Part shown: positions 45,947 to 57,150 of the stretch, one piece after another
Layout: each line of letters opens with the position of its first letter
Position numbering within the stretch: the first letter of the stretch is position 1
Assembly: GCA_009809945.1 (NCBI GenBank)
Contig: WTPW01000421.1
Location: forward strand, 89,356-153,355
Origin: Gigaspora margarita
Lineage: Eukaryota; Glomeromycota; Glomeromycetes; Diversisporales; Gigasporaceae
Direction: 5' to 3'
Length of the DNA: 64,000 nt
Made by a program: the position numbers and the translations under genes
The notes under the pieces: generated by a model
What the model saw: the letters and a program-made list of their open reading frames with translations, nothing else
What the model was told of the DNA's origin: nothing
Database searches by the model: none

Positions 45947-46227
45947 CAGTGTTGTATGTTTTGGCTGTCCATAGCTTTTTTTGGCTTGTTCACATCCAAA
46001 ATTGTCCAAACGTCCAAGATTGCCCAAAGCTTGTCCAGGCTTTAATAATTAATAAATTTATTTAAAAAATATATAATTATACATTTTTTTAGATGCTGAA
46101 CACATTCTAGTTAAAATTAAAATTAGGTTATTTTAATAAAATTTTAAGTAATTTTACTTAATTTAATTGTCCAAAATTGTTCAAAATTGTTCAAATCATT
46201 GTTCAAAGCTGTCCCATGACAACACTG
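45947..46227. mobile_element. CAGTGTTGT element, copy 3
   Basis: Ends CAGTGTTGTATG and CATGACAACACTG, inverted orientation relative to 43708-43987, internal CCAAAATTGTCC arrays. A clean target duplication is not visible (TACATATG against CATATATA). A short frame across it is a by-product. Confidence 0.78.
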
Positions 46228-46429
46228 CATATATATAGACCAGTGCAAAATGTGATACACTAAATAATAATAATAATAATTTTAAATTTAATATAAATAT
46301 ATAAATAACTTTATCTATTATATAGGTTTTGAAAAATATTTAAATATAGATTTTATTAAAAACTTTTATTTCTATAAAAAATTTTGTTAATCACTTATTT
46401 TTTAATTTGTTTAATACAAAAATACTATA

Positions 46430-46749
46430 GTCAGACCTTCATAAATGTAACCTCTATAAATACAATACCTCTCTAAATGCACATTTTTGTCTTGTCTGTA
46501 AGAAATTATTAGTGCTAAATGCACATTCTATATTTTGTAAATGCATGTTCTTTCAAATAATTTTCTATATCATGCTACCTCTCTAAATGCATGTAGCCAA
46601 TCAAATTTTAGTATGTAAGATAGGTTATACAGTTTTTAGTAGAAGTTACACAAACTTTATGATCAAATCTTTAAAGCTGCAATTTAATTGGCTATCCCTA
46701 AATGCACATTGTAGTCTTGTTTGTATACATTGCATATAGAGGTTTGACT
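46430..46749. mobile_element. pogo-like MITE
   Basis: Ends GTCAGACCTTCATAAATG and CATATAGAGGTTTGAC are inverted next to TA. CCTCTCTAAATGCA motifs recur inside. Ends of the form GTCAAACCTCTATAAATG are characteristic of pogo/Tigger-derived MITEs. Confidence 0.6.
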
Positions 46750-47095
46750 ATATATAAATATACTAAAATTAAAATTTTAATTTTGCTATATATAAAAGTT
46801 ATTTAATTTTAATTATCTATTTATAATTTTTTTTATGCTAAATAAAACAAGATCTAAGTTATCTTTTGATATAATTTTTAATAGATATTTAATTGTATAA
46901 TAGTTTTTTTAAATTTTAAAAAAATATAAAAAAGTTTTTTTTTAAAAAAAATATTTTTGTTATAATTATACAACTTTATAAGTTTATAATATAAAGTATA
47001 TTGTTATATATATTAAACATATAGTTAAAATTTTAGCTTAATTGAATTAGTAGTTGTTAAAATATAAATTTTTAAAATTTAATAATAATTACTAC
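46750..47095. other. AT-rich sequence
   Basis: Nothing recognised other than long A/T runs. Confidence 0.4.
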
Positions 47096-47769
47096 ATAAG
47101 GTAGGTATGCCTAATTCAGTGCGGTACCTAATTCAGTGTGTTCAAGATATCTTGGAATCTACTAATCGCATTTATATGATTTTGGTACCATTCAATTCGT
47201 CTCGACGAGACGAATCAAATAGTACCAAAATTATGTGATTTCAATTAATAGATCCTGAGAAATTGTTATATAAGGTAAATCTTCTTTATTTTAAGTTTTA
47301 ATAAGAAAGAACAATATGGTAAAGGTCAAATTTTTTTGTCAATAAATAAATGTTTTTTGTATTGAGTAAAGTTAGTCTATTAGTAAGCTCATATATCTAC
47401 TAATTTTGATAACTTTACATAATTATAATCATGTTAAACTTTTACTTTAACACGTTAAAGTGCTCTCTGCTGCTCCGATCTGGGTCAATTTTCCAAAATG
47501 ATTTATAGTCGCAATTCCCATACACTTAAGTTTATACATCTTATTTTTACCAACTTTTGATCAAAACATGACATGTATAAAAATAAAAGACTCGACTAAT
47601 ATACTGTAAAATCAAATAAAAAATTGCATAATTTAAATCTAGTCAATTAAATAATTTTTAAATATCCTTGTAATAAGTTGTAAAACACTACATATGCACA
47701 ATATCAATAAAGACTATACTATTGCACAACAAAAAAAATTGTATTAGTTTATTGTATTTCTAAATTTTT

Positions 47770-49850
47770 AAAGCAAATTATAACAAAGTATAATGATTAT
47801 ACAACCTGCCACAATGCTATTACTAATGCCTTTAAGGCAATTAAAGATTCGTCTAATAATTCGAAACCCCCAAGCATCAAAAGCATTGTACATGATTATA
47901 ATGTCTTGGAAACCTCTCTTAGATGTGCTATCAAAAATGATGGCCATCTTCCTCTTCCAGGTCATGCTAAAGTTTTAACAAGCTATAAAGAAAGACAGCT
48001 AGTTGGTTACTGTCTTAACATGCAAAAGCTTAGCTTTAGATTAACAAAGTTTGGCATAAGCCAGTGTGTGATTGATATTCTTCATAAGAAGAAATGACCC
48101 AATCCTTTTAATGAAAATGGTCCAGGCCAAAAATGGTGGTAGTGCTTTATAAGTGACCATCCAGAGCTTTTATTCTGTGTTCTACTAGCCCTAAATGAAG
48201 CTCACACACAAAAAGCCAATCCTACTATTGTTATTGATCATTTTGCCAAGCTTGAAAAAATTATTAAGGAGTATTCACTTACTTCCAATTGAATTTGAAA
48301 CATGGTGCAGTTTTTTTATCATCGATTTTTTTTTTGAATCGATTATTTTTTGCTGCAATTTTTGAAGCGATTTTTGAGGCAATTTTTTTTGAATCGATAT
48401 TATAAATCGATTTTTAAATTTTCTTTTTTTTTTTTGGATCGATTTTTTTTTGAATTGCTTTTTTTAGTTCAATTTTTTTGATTTGATTTGATTCATTTTT
48501 TTTATTCATTTTTTTTTATTTGTTTTTTTTTTGATTTTTTGTTTTAGGATGAGACAGGATTCGTCATCGAACCCAGTCTTCAAAAGGTTTAGCCAAAAAA
48601 GAAGCACGTCAAGTGCATCAGGTTTCATTGAGCAACTCCCATAGACATATTTCTGTATGTCCAACTATCTCAGCTACTGGGACATACATTCCATCATTGT
48701 TTATCTTTAAAGATAGATGAATGATCCTAGATCTTTTAAATAGTGCCCCTGCTAGCTCCATCATGGGATTTACTAAAACAGGGTACATGCGAGAGTGCCT
48801 GTTTCAAAAATATATTGAGCATTTTGTTAGCTCTATTTTGTCTGTATACACTGTTTTATTAATTATAGATAGCTATAAGAGCTATGTCAACTATATTAGT
48901 ATTGACTTTTGTTATAAAAACAACATACTTCTTTATACGCTTCCTTCTCATCTACCTATATTCTACAGCTAGCTAAATTGCCATTCGCTACACTAAAAAA
49001 GTTTTATAGTAATGAATGTGAAAAGTTTAGAGTTAAAAATAATGGAAAGCTCGTAAACAAATATATATTCACAGAAGTTTAAGGGTTAGCCTACATTAGA
49101 ACCTACACATCTACCGCTATATATAACACCTTTAGAGCTAGGGTATATGGCCGTTCAATCCCAATGCCATTAGCCCAGACCTTCTTGACCCTTCGTTAAC
49201 TACAGAAAGAATTAATATCCTGCAATCATCACCATTATCTTCTTTGTCTTTACTATCTTCTTTGTCTTTATCATCTTTGTCTTCATCTTTATCATCTTTA
49301 TCATCATCTTCTTTTTTATCTTTGCCTTCTTTGTCTTCAACTTCTTCAACTACTTTGTCTTTATCTTCAAAATCAGCTCCAGGTCGCCTACGCTTTAATA
49401 AAACAAACCCTACAAAAAAAGAGTTAATGTCTGAAATTGAGATCTTGAATGAAAAGTTGAGCACTTACAAGAAGAACTTGATATCTTAAAAAATCCTGTA
49501 CTAGCCTTTTGCATCTAATACTTAAGTATCCCCTGCGTAATATTTATGAAGAGCTAGAAGTCAAAGAAGAGCAAAGTGAATCACAGCTGGTTAGAAGAAA
49601 AAGAAAAAAAAACTATGCCTTTTTTCTAGTTTCTCATGAATGAAGAATCTTTACAACAGTTAAGAGAAGTGGAGAAAGAGGCAGAAAAAAAGATCCAAGA
49701 AAAGCAACATAAAAAAGAAGTTGCTAGCCAAAAAAAATAACTCTGAGGCAGAAAAAGCGCAAAAACATGATGTGCGAAGGCCAAAAAAATTGAAAATGAA
49801 CATATGAAGAGAAAAAGCAACATCTTAAAGGTGCTAAACGATCTAAGTAA
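47770..49850 (+). pseudogene. pogo-like transposase relic
   Basis: Reading across frames gives the expected order: an N-terminal helix-turn-helix part (NAITNAFKAIKDSSNNSKPP, about 47810-47880), a CENP-B-type DNA-binding part (LVGYCLNMQKLSFRLTKFG, 47995-48060), NENGPGQKWW then ISDHPELLFCVLLALNEA (48110-48200), the first catalytic Asp in DETGF (48549-48563), the second in LLIIDSYKSYVNY (48850-48895), and the GIWPFNPNAI motif near 49145-49175. At least five stops, a 240-bp T-rich insertion (48310-48545) and frame changes show it is dead. The third catalytic acid was not found. A coiled, basic C-terminal relic (ESLQQLREVEKEAEKK) lies at 49645-49700. Confidence 0.88.
49225..49375. repeat. TCTTTGTCTTTATCA microsatellite
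   Basis: A degenerate 9-15-bp repeat of TCTTTGTC/TTTATCATC within the transposase relic; on the plus strand it reads as a serine/leucine run, on the minus strand as an aspartate/lysine run. Neither is likely to be a real protein. Confidence 0.8.
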
Positions 49851-50189
49851 AAAAATTTTAAGTAGTACTGGTGTGCTGATTTAGGATGATCTCTTGATAA
49901 TTGAGATTTTTAGATAGATTTTTTAAATAGAATAAGGTTCTACCTTTTTGGGTTAGAATTTTTTTTAAATAAAAGGCTATTTTGGAATATAGTGTAATGT
50001 ATTTAGTAAAAATTTGGATATTTATTTTAATAATTTTTTAAAAGTTTACTATTGGCAATGTTAACTGCGCTGAATTAGGCATACCTATCTTATATTGTAT
50101 AACTTTATTATAACAAATTAGTTTTTATTTCATATTTTTACAACTACTAACCCAATTAAGCTAAAATTTTATCTGCATATTTTAACATA

Positions 50190-50344
50190 TGGGAACCCCT
50201 ATAGCAAAACAGACCATTGGGCAAAAAATTTTGATTTTGTAATTTTATAAAAATTGTATTTCTATTACTCTAATTCTTCAAGAAATTGAGTTTTTAAAAA
50301 AAAATTTTTTTTGCCCAATAGTTTGTTTTGCTATGGGGTCCCCA
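50190..50344. mobile_element. Short hairpin MITE
   Basis: Ends TGGGAACCCCTATAGCAAAA and TTTTGCTATGGGGTCCCCA are inverted over about 35 bp and flanked by TA. 155 bp. Confidence 0.75.
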
Positions 50345-50483
50345 TATATATGGCAATGCACTTGTATAGTACAAGTTTATAAAGTTGCATATTGATTGCA
50401 AAAATATTTTTTTTGAAAAAATTTTTTCTTAGTTTTTTTTTTTAAAAAAAATTAAAATTTAAAAAAATTTATAATACAACAAA

Positions 50484-51662
50484 AGGACCCTGAACATCTC
50501 TAATATAGGTCATAAATAATTTGCATAAATTTGGAGGTTTTTGCTACTCCTAAAATTAAGTAAATTTGCGAAAAATAAATTTTTAGTAATTTGCTAAAAA
50601 CTAAATTATTATATTTATTTTTATAAATCAAAATAATATATATATATTTGAGTGCTAAACAAAGTTTCTTAGAGCACAAAGCTAGAATCAATTAGTAAAA
50701 TTTTGAGAATCATAGAATTTTTTAGTATTTTTATTAATAAAATTATATAAAATATTATAATTATCAAAATTTTACTAATTGATTCTAACATTGTGCTCTA
50801 AGAAAACTTGTTCAGCAAATAAAAATACATTATTCCAGCATATTTACTTTTATTTTTTTGAAAATTTAAGAGAAGATGCTTAATTTTGTATTTTTTTGAT
50901 CAAAAAAATCCAAAATTAAGCATCTTCTCTTAAATTTTCAAGAAATATAAAATTAAATATACTGGAATAATGTATTTTATGTGCTGAACAAGTTTTCTTA
51001 GAGCAAAAGTTAGAATCAATTAGTAAAATTTTGAGAATCATAGAATTTTTTAGTATTTTTATTAATAAAATTATATAAAATATTATAATTATCAAAATTA
51101 AGAACTTGTTCAGCACATAAAAATACATTATTCTGGCATATTTACTTTTATATTTCTTGAAAATTTAAGAGAAGATGCTTAATTTTGGATTTTTTGATCA
51201 AAAATCCAAAATTAAGCATCTTCTTTTAAATTTTCAAGAAATATAAAATTAAATATACGGGAATAATGTATTTTATGTGCTGAACAAGTTTTCTTAGAGC
51301 ACAATGTTAGAATCAATTAGTAAAATTTTGATAATTATAATATTTTATATAATTTTATTAATAAAAATACTAAAAAATTCTATGATTCTTAAAATTTTAC
51401 TAATTGATTCTAAGTTTGTGCTCTAAGAAAACTTGTTCAGCACATAAAAATACATTATTCCGGGTATGATTCTTGCAAAATGTAGGTAATTTGCTAAAAA
51501 TAAAATATAACATGCATAAAATTGCTATAATTTGCCAAAATGCTTTATATAACCTTTTTTAAAATTAAACTCAATTTGCTAAAACTTAAATTTGGACCTC
51601 AGACCAAATTTTTTGCAATTTGCTAAAAAAAAATGACATATATTAGAGATGTCTGGGGTCCT
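50484..51662. mobile_element. AGGACCCC-ended element, copy 2, with hairpin array
   Basis: Ends AGGACCCTGAACATCTCTAA and TTAGAGATGTCTGGGGTCCT are inverted. A perfect 8-bp target duplication ACAACAAA flanks it (50476-50483, 51663-51670). Its interior holds the alternating hairpin series at 50652-51466, absent from the 300-bp relatives. Confidence 0.9.
50652..51466. repeat. Alternating hairpins P-Q-P-Q-P (plus start of Q)
   Basis: Two different hairpins alternate with no spacer. P (50652-50817, 50981-51116, 51277-51443) has stem GTGCTGAACAAGTTTTCTTA...AGAATCAATTAGTAAAATTTT and its inverse. Q (50818-50980, 51117-51276, and first 23 bases from 51444) has stem ATACATTATTCC...TTAAGAGAAGATGCTTAATTTT and its inverse around TTTTTTGATCAAAAAA. 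The second P has lost part of its right stem. The roughly 60-bp loop is in the same orientation in the first two P units and inverted in the third. Confidence 0.92.
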
Positions 51663-51936
51663 ACAACAAATATACTATAAAAAGATAATAAAAATTATAT
51701 CAAAAAGTAGCTTAAAGCTCTCTTTATTTGATATAAAAATTATAAATAAATAGCTAAATAAGAAACTTTATATATAGACAAAATTGATGCTTAGTTTTGG
51801 TGTATCTATATTTTTGCACTGATCTTTATTTTTCATTTTTACAGCTTTTGTTGACCCATGTCATAAAGAAAACTAAAATCATTTAATAGAATATACTCAA
51901 TTAAAATGATGTTTCACTATAAATATTTTAATATAA

Positions 51937-52232
51937 AGGACCCCAGACATCTCTCATATAGATCATAACTGGATTTTGGCCAATTTTGATCTAATTTGCT
52001 AAAAATGACAAAATCTATTTACTTTAATAACTTCTAAGCCAGTAATCAAAATTGAATAAACTTTTTTTATTAGATGCGCCTCACTGAGAGCTTCATTTTA
52101 AAAAAAAGTTCATTCAAATTGGACTACAAGATACCAAGATAATTACCAAAAACAGTTTTTTGCTTCTCAAATTTTAGGTGTTTTTGCTAAAAAATTTCAA
52201 GTATAACCTCTATACTAGATGTCTGGGGTCCT
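51937..52232. mobile_element. AGGACCCC-ended element, copy 3
   Basis: Ends AGGACCCCAGACATCTCTC and CTAGATGTCTGGGGTCCT are inverted; the interior is the reverse complement of the interior of 43992-44288 (TTGGACTACAAGATACCAAG against CTTGGCATCCAGTAGTCCAA). The flanking octamers match poorly, so the insertion is probably old. Confidence 0.8.
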
Positions 52233-52474
52233 GTTAATAAAGCTTTCAAGTATTATTAATAGCTGTGAATTTATGTGAAGGTATGTTTCAAATAGCAGAA
52301 TTATATTATATTGAGATGAAGAAAAGTAATAAAAAAGAGTATTCAATATTTTTAAAAATTTGCATATATTAGTTTTAATATGATTATTCTGTTATTTTAA
52401 AAATATAAAAAGATTTGCTAACAATTTTATATTAAAGGTTATGATTTCAAGAATGTTTGGATATAATATATTAT

Positions 52475-52735
52475 CCGGCAACTTATTATGATTCGTCTGC
52501 CCAATAAATTTATTATTCAGCAGAAACTACATAGTTGCCAAATAATAAATTGTTATTGGGCAGTCTATCATCATAAGTTACTGGATAAATCCGTTATCAG
52601 TCATGCAGGCCTTATAACTTAATTATTTGGTCAAATGATTTAAAGTCAGCCTAAGAAGTTGAATTTCTTCAGAATTCAATTGCTTAGTCTGGTTTTAAAT
52701 CTTTGACCAAATAAACCAGTTATCAGGCAGTACCT
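52475..52735. repeat. Two adjacent imperfect palindromes
   Basis: GGCAACTTATTATGATTCGT pairs with its inverse around 52560-52580, and AGGCCTTATAACTTAATTAT with ATAAACCAGTTATCAGGC around 52607-52730. Both look like small fold-back elements; no coding content. Confidence 0.6.
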
Positions 52736-54221
52736 GCCTGATAACTGTTAATTATCTATGATATATGTTATACAAGCCTAAAATTTTAATTTCAAATTTA
52801 TAATTATAATTATATAATGAAAGTATTCTTAAGATATTTTTATAATGCATACTGTTAAAAGTTCAGGCACAATAAAAATAGTAGCAGGCACTTAGACACT
52901 AGAAATTTTACTTGGCATAGTGCTAAAGTAGTTGGCATAATGCTCAGCATAGTACTAACAGAGCCAAGCATAATACCAATTTTGTCTGGGAATGTACACT
53001 TGCAAACCCTTATAAGCAATGTTGTTACTGGAAAACTGGAACCCCAATGGATATCCAGATTCTCCAGAGTTCCAATAGTTCTTGTAAGAAATTCCAATAG
53101 AGTGATTTATTTATTGGAACACATTTATCTAATTAGCTATTATAAATTTTTATTATACTATTCTTCAGAACAACTTTATTTAAGACATAAATTCCAATTA
53201 ATATAGTAAAGTTTTGACTTCTATAATTATTATATAAAAACTACTTTTTGTCTAATAATCAATTTTGATTGGCTAAGGTATTAGATTATCAGTTAACAAA
53301 TATTAAATAACCTTCTATAGGTCATTTAAATATGAAATGACCAATGACCAGTCACTAGTCATTTGGATTGTTTGGATTATTTTAGATTATTTACTATTTA
53401 TAATCTATGCAGAATTATCTAGTTATTCTGGTTATTAAAATTGAACTGTATATAGAGTGGGGCATAAACAAATTCAGATATGTCCAATATAGTATAAAAC
53501 AAAGTTGAGTCATGCCTAGGCATGCCAATAGGCATATGCAAAAATATTTATTTATTAAAAAACCAAAAATTTTTAAATTATTTAATTTATAAATTTAGTA
53601 AAATACCTCTTTAGCAATGATCACATGCTATATTAGATCTGATGTAACATAAAATCAAAACAATAAATCAATTCATTAGTTTAAGGTTGGTGAGGGTTAG
53701 GTTAGAGTTAGGGTAGCATGTTTTAGCAAAAGGTTCTAATTCAAAATATTATAAGAAAATGTTTTGTTAGAGTACAAGAGATGCTTTCATAGGCAAAATT
53801 GCACATTATGGTTGATTTTTTTTTAAAAAAACATAGTTGCTTCAATTTCATATTACACACGATCCTGCGGTCTAATTGGTTGATCAAGAGTAGCGATACA
53901 TCATCATAGTAGTATTTTATATAATCCTTAATTTATAATTCTATAGCATGTAGTACTAAGGCATTTTAACCAATTAAAATTTAAGATCAGATGTAATATG
54001 CCAATTATGTTTGTATAACAAAAATAAAATATTAGTTATATCTTTAATAAAAAAGTTTTTTCAAATTTTACTATAAGTACTATTTAACTCTAATTTTTTA
54101 TTTATATCCTTATTTTATTATTAAAAAAAGTTTATTTTTGTTTGATAAAAGTTGTTTTAATTTACTTGTTACCAATTTTATTTATTACAAATGTTTGTGA
54201 GGTGCTACTAGTGCACTTTAT
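52736..54221. other. Intergenic AT-rich sequence
   Basis: No gene recognised. Short overlapping frames on both strands at about 52855-53205 come from a low-complexity GGCATA/GTACTA-rich stretch and are not convincing. A degenerate GGTTAGGGTTAG-like stretch lies near 53690-53730. Confidence 0.4.
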
Positions 54222-54993
54222 GATACAAAGTACCTATAATATGAAATACAATTTTTAAAATTCTGCTATAGAACTCATTACTTTATAATAATAAATTATT
54301 TTGTATTAGAATTATGTAATTTCTATTGTGAATTACTATAAAAAATTCTGTTACAAACCTACTTGACAGAAAATATATTGGTTTATATCATAAATTACTG
54401 TTAAAAATTCTCATATAAAACTTGTGCGCTATTCTAATAATTACAGTTTATTTAGTTCATATTGGAATTATTATAGTTTCTATTATGTATTACTGTTATT
54501 AACCTTACTATTCTGGTGATACAAGATATGTGACTCACTAATGCATTAATGTTATCTGTGTCTAAGTTAATCTAATTTCAAAGATACAAAGTGCTCATAA
54601 TGGATAAACTGATTTTTTAAATTTTGCTACAGAACTTATTATTTTATTAACAATGAAAAGGTGAATTATTTTGTATTAGAATCATGTAAGTTCTATCATG
54701 AATTACTATAAAAATTTGGTTACAAACCTATTCACAGATAATACATTTTAAGGTTGAGTTTGATCAAATTATTGTGGTTTCGATTATAAAATACTATTAA
54801 AAATTCTTATACAAAAACTTGCATGCTATTCTAATAATCATAATATGGGGTTAGAGTTAAATTAGTACATATTAGAATTATTATAATTTCTATCATAATA
54901 TTGTTATAAACCTTACTATTTGGCAATATATAGTATTTGACTCACTAATGCATATTATTACCATTATCCACATCTCAATTAATCCAATTTCAA
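54222..54993. repeat. Two diverged tandem units of about 370-400 bp
   Basis: Unit 1 (54222-54582) and unit 2 (54583-54993) both start GATACAAAGT, contain ATTTTGTATTAGAAT, ACAAACCTA, GCTATTCTAATAATCA and end GACTCACTAATGCAT...CCAATTTCAA. The beginning of a third unit follows. No coding frame. Confidence 0.75.
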
Positions 54994-55138
54994 TAATACA
55001 CAATGTACATAACAAATGAAACCCAATTCTTTAAAAGAAAAGCAAATTGATTAATAGCTGATTTATTAAAAAAATTCAATTGACTTTGCCATATCCAAAA
55101 GCCATAATTGAATGTAGGAATATTTATTGGTTATGACA

Positions 55139-56370
55139 ATATCAGTCATAGGACATGTCCCCTAGAAATAAGCTTATAATAAAAATTATAAAAAATATAT
55201 AAATTTACTATAAACTTTGAGCTGAAGATCCTCTTGGTTTAATAATTAACTTAAACTTAAATTTTGCGAGTATATAGAACAAGAAAAGAAAAAAATTTTG
55301 AGCTTAAAAACTATGTTAAAATTTTGCCAATTTTGCACTTTTTCAAAATGCAACTCTGTCAAAAACAAATATTTGTGCAGTTATGTATAAAATTATACTC
55401 TGAACAACTTTATTTAGGCGATGGAAATAGGTTACCTTGTAAGAAAAATGGGTTATCTATGTACTAAAGTTAAAATTTATTGTATTTCATGATCTAACTT
55501 TTTTTCTTATTAGGTAACCTACCGTAAAATATGGATCTGTGTACCCCAGGTATTTACATGTCTCAATTCCTGTACCTGGGTACAGCTACACTATATTGAA
55601 CAATATATTTTACTATATCTACTGTACTTATGTACCCGGGGTATAAGTCATGAACTGGCGTTTCAAAATGGCAGGGGGTACACCGCATGGGGGTACACCA
55701 GTCTGTATTTTACGGTACTTTGGGCTCTTAAGCAAAGTTGTTTGACATGTAATTTTACACTATAATTTAAGTTAAAACGTGCTTTTTGGACATTTTACTA
55801 AGTGAAAAATGGGTTTAAATTTAGAAAAATTTTTTTAAAAAATTAAAAAAACTTTTCTAACTTTAAACCCATTTTTTACTTAGTAAAAGGTCTAAAAACG
55901 CGTTTTAACCTCAAATGTGGTGTAAAATTACATGCCGAACAACTTTGCTTAAGAGCCCAAAGTAGGTTACCTAATAAGAAAAAAAGTTAGATCATGAAAT
56001 ATGATAAATTTTAACTTTAGTACATAGATAACCCATTTTTCTTACAAGGTTACCTACTTCTGTTGCCTAAATAAAGTTGTTCAGAGCATAATTTTATATA
56101 TAACTGCTGATTTAATTGTAAATATTTGTTTTTGAAAGAGTTGCATTTTGAAAAAGTGCAAAATTGGGAAAATTTTTACACAGTTTTTAAGCTCAAAATT
56201 TTTTTCTTTTCTTGTTCTATATACCCACAAAATTTAATTTTAAGTTAATTAGTTAAGCTGAGAAGGATCTTTAGCTCAAAGTTTATAGTAAATTCATATG
56301 TTTTTTTTATAATTGTTATTATAAACTTATTTTAAACTTATTTCAAAAAGACATGTCCTATGACTGATAT
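55139..56370. mobile_element. Complete palindromic element, 1.23 kb
   Basis: The whole segment is self-complementary: ATATCAGTCATAGGACATGTC (55139) is inverted at 56370, then ACTTTGAGCTGAAGATCCT, GAACAAGAAAAGAAAAAAAT, GAACAACTTTATTTAGG and CCCATTTTTCTTACAAGG-type blocks pair in order up to a central hairpin at about 55772-55912. The left arm is lengthened by an insertion at 55522-55715. A frame at 55264-55467 is within the arm and not convincing as a gene. Half of a related element is at 1618-2922. Confidence 0.85.
55522..55715. mobile_element. TA-flanked CCGTAAAATA MITE
   Basis: Ends CCGTAAAATATGGATCTGTG and CAGTCTGTATTTTACGG flanked by TA. The uninterrupted site (GAGCCCAAAGTAGGTTACC) is present in the opposite arm of the palindrome, confirming insertion at TA with TA duplication. 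Internal GTACCCCAGG/GGGGTACAC repeats. Confidence 0.92.
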
Positions 56371-56720
56371 ATTAAATCTGTTGACCATTTGTATAATTAA
56401 TATGTAACAAATTCATCATTTATTCATAATTGATCTATTATTATGAATTAATTACACATACCCTTAAAAGCTAAAATTCATTTACACACTTATACTTACC
56501 AAGCAAGCAATTAAACATAATACTATATGTCATAAGGGCCATTAACGCTAATAACATGTATTTGATATAATCAATATTGTGAATTTCTCATGATATGTAA
56601 TCATGTCCATTTATGCTATCTAATTTTCACATGTGCAAAATGATTGGTAAAAATGTACAGAATACTCATAACGAGATGATAATTTTGTTATAAGGAGATA
56701 TATAGAGTAGCATTAATGCT

Positions 56721-57150
56721 ATAGTGCTAAAATAATAATTTCTTATTTTATATTATAAATTATTTTTTTAAATAATAATTATAAAAACCTAAAACAAATA
56801 AAAAACCATTATTTATAAAAAAAATAAAACTAATAAAAATACTTTTATTTATAAAATAATCGATATATTTAAATCTTATTTAATATAATAAAAATTAAAT
56901 AATAAAGAATAGTTTGTTTTTTTTTATATATTACAGTACCATAGTGCTAAAATAATATTTTCTTATTTTATATTATAAATTATTTTTTTAATAATAATTA
57001 TAAAAATCTAAAACAAATAAAAAAAATAACTTTATTTATAAAAAAGCTAAAACAAATAAAAATAACTTTATTTATAAAATAATCATTATGTTTAAAACAT
57101 ATTTAATATAATAAAAATTAAATTAGTTTATTTTTTTATATATTACTAGC
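56721..57150. repeat. Tandem duplication with 220-bp period
   Basis: ATAGTGCTAAAATAAT starts at 56721 and at 56941, each followed by the same A/T-only sequence to a TATATATTAC end. The second copy carries a further local duplication of AAAACAAATAAAAATAACTTT. Confidence 0.85.

Larger units (their letters stand above)
47096..50093 (+). mobile_element. pogo/CENP-B-type DNA transposon, decayed
   Basis: Inverted ends of about 24 bp, GGTAGGTATGCCTAATTCAG (from 47096) and CTGAATTAGGCATACCTATC (to 50093), enclose 3.0 kb with a transposase relic. A hairpin with axis in GTCTCGACGAGAC lies near the left end at about 47170-47245. Target TA could not be fixed unambiguously. Confidence 0.85.
46238..51825. 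mobile_element. Possible 5.6-kb composite element with CAGTGCAAAA ends
   Basis: GACCAGTGCAAAATGTGATA at 46238 is inverted near 51825 (TATTTTTGCACTGATCT), with pairing continuing through GATACAC(T/C)AAA over about 35 bp. Everything between (46430-46749, the pogo-like element, 50190-50344, 50484-51662) could be later insertions in one non-autonomous element related to 41964-42568. The long spacing makes this a tentative call. Confidence 0.45.

Noticed and set aside
49138..49489. Overlapping acidic (minus) and serine-rich (plus) frames as genes
   Set aside because: Both are translations of the same TCTTTGTC microsatellite inside a transposase relic.
52855..53206. Small proteins on both strands near 53 kb
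   Set aside because: Mutually overlapping frames in a low-complexity GGCATA/GTACTA stretch; no domain, intron or conserved context.
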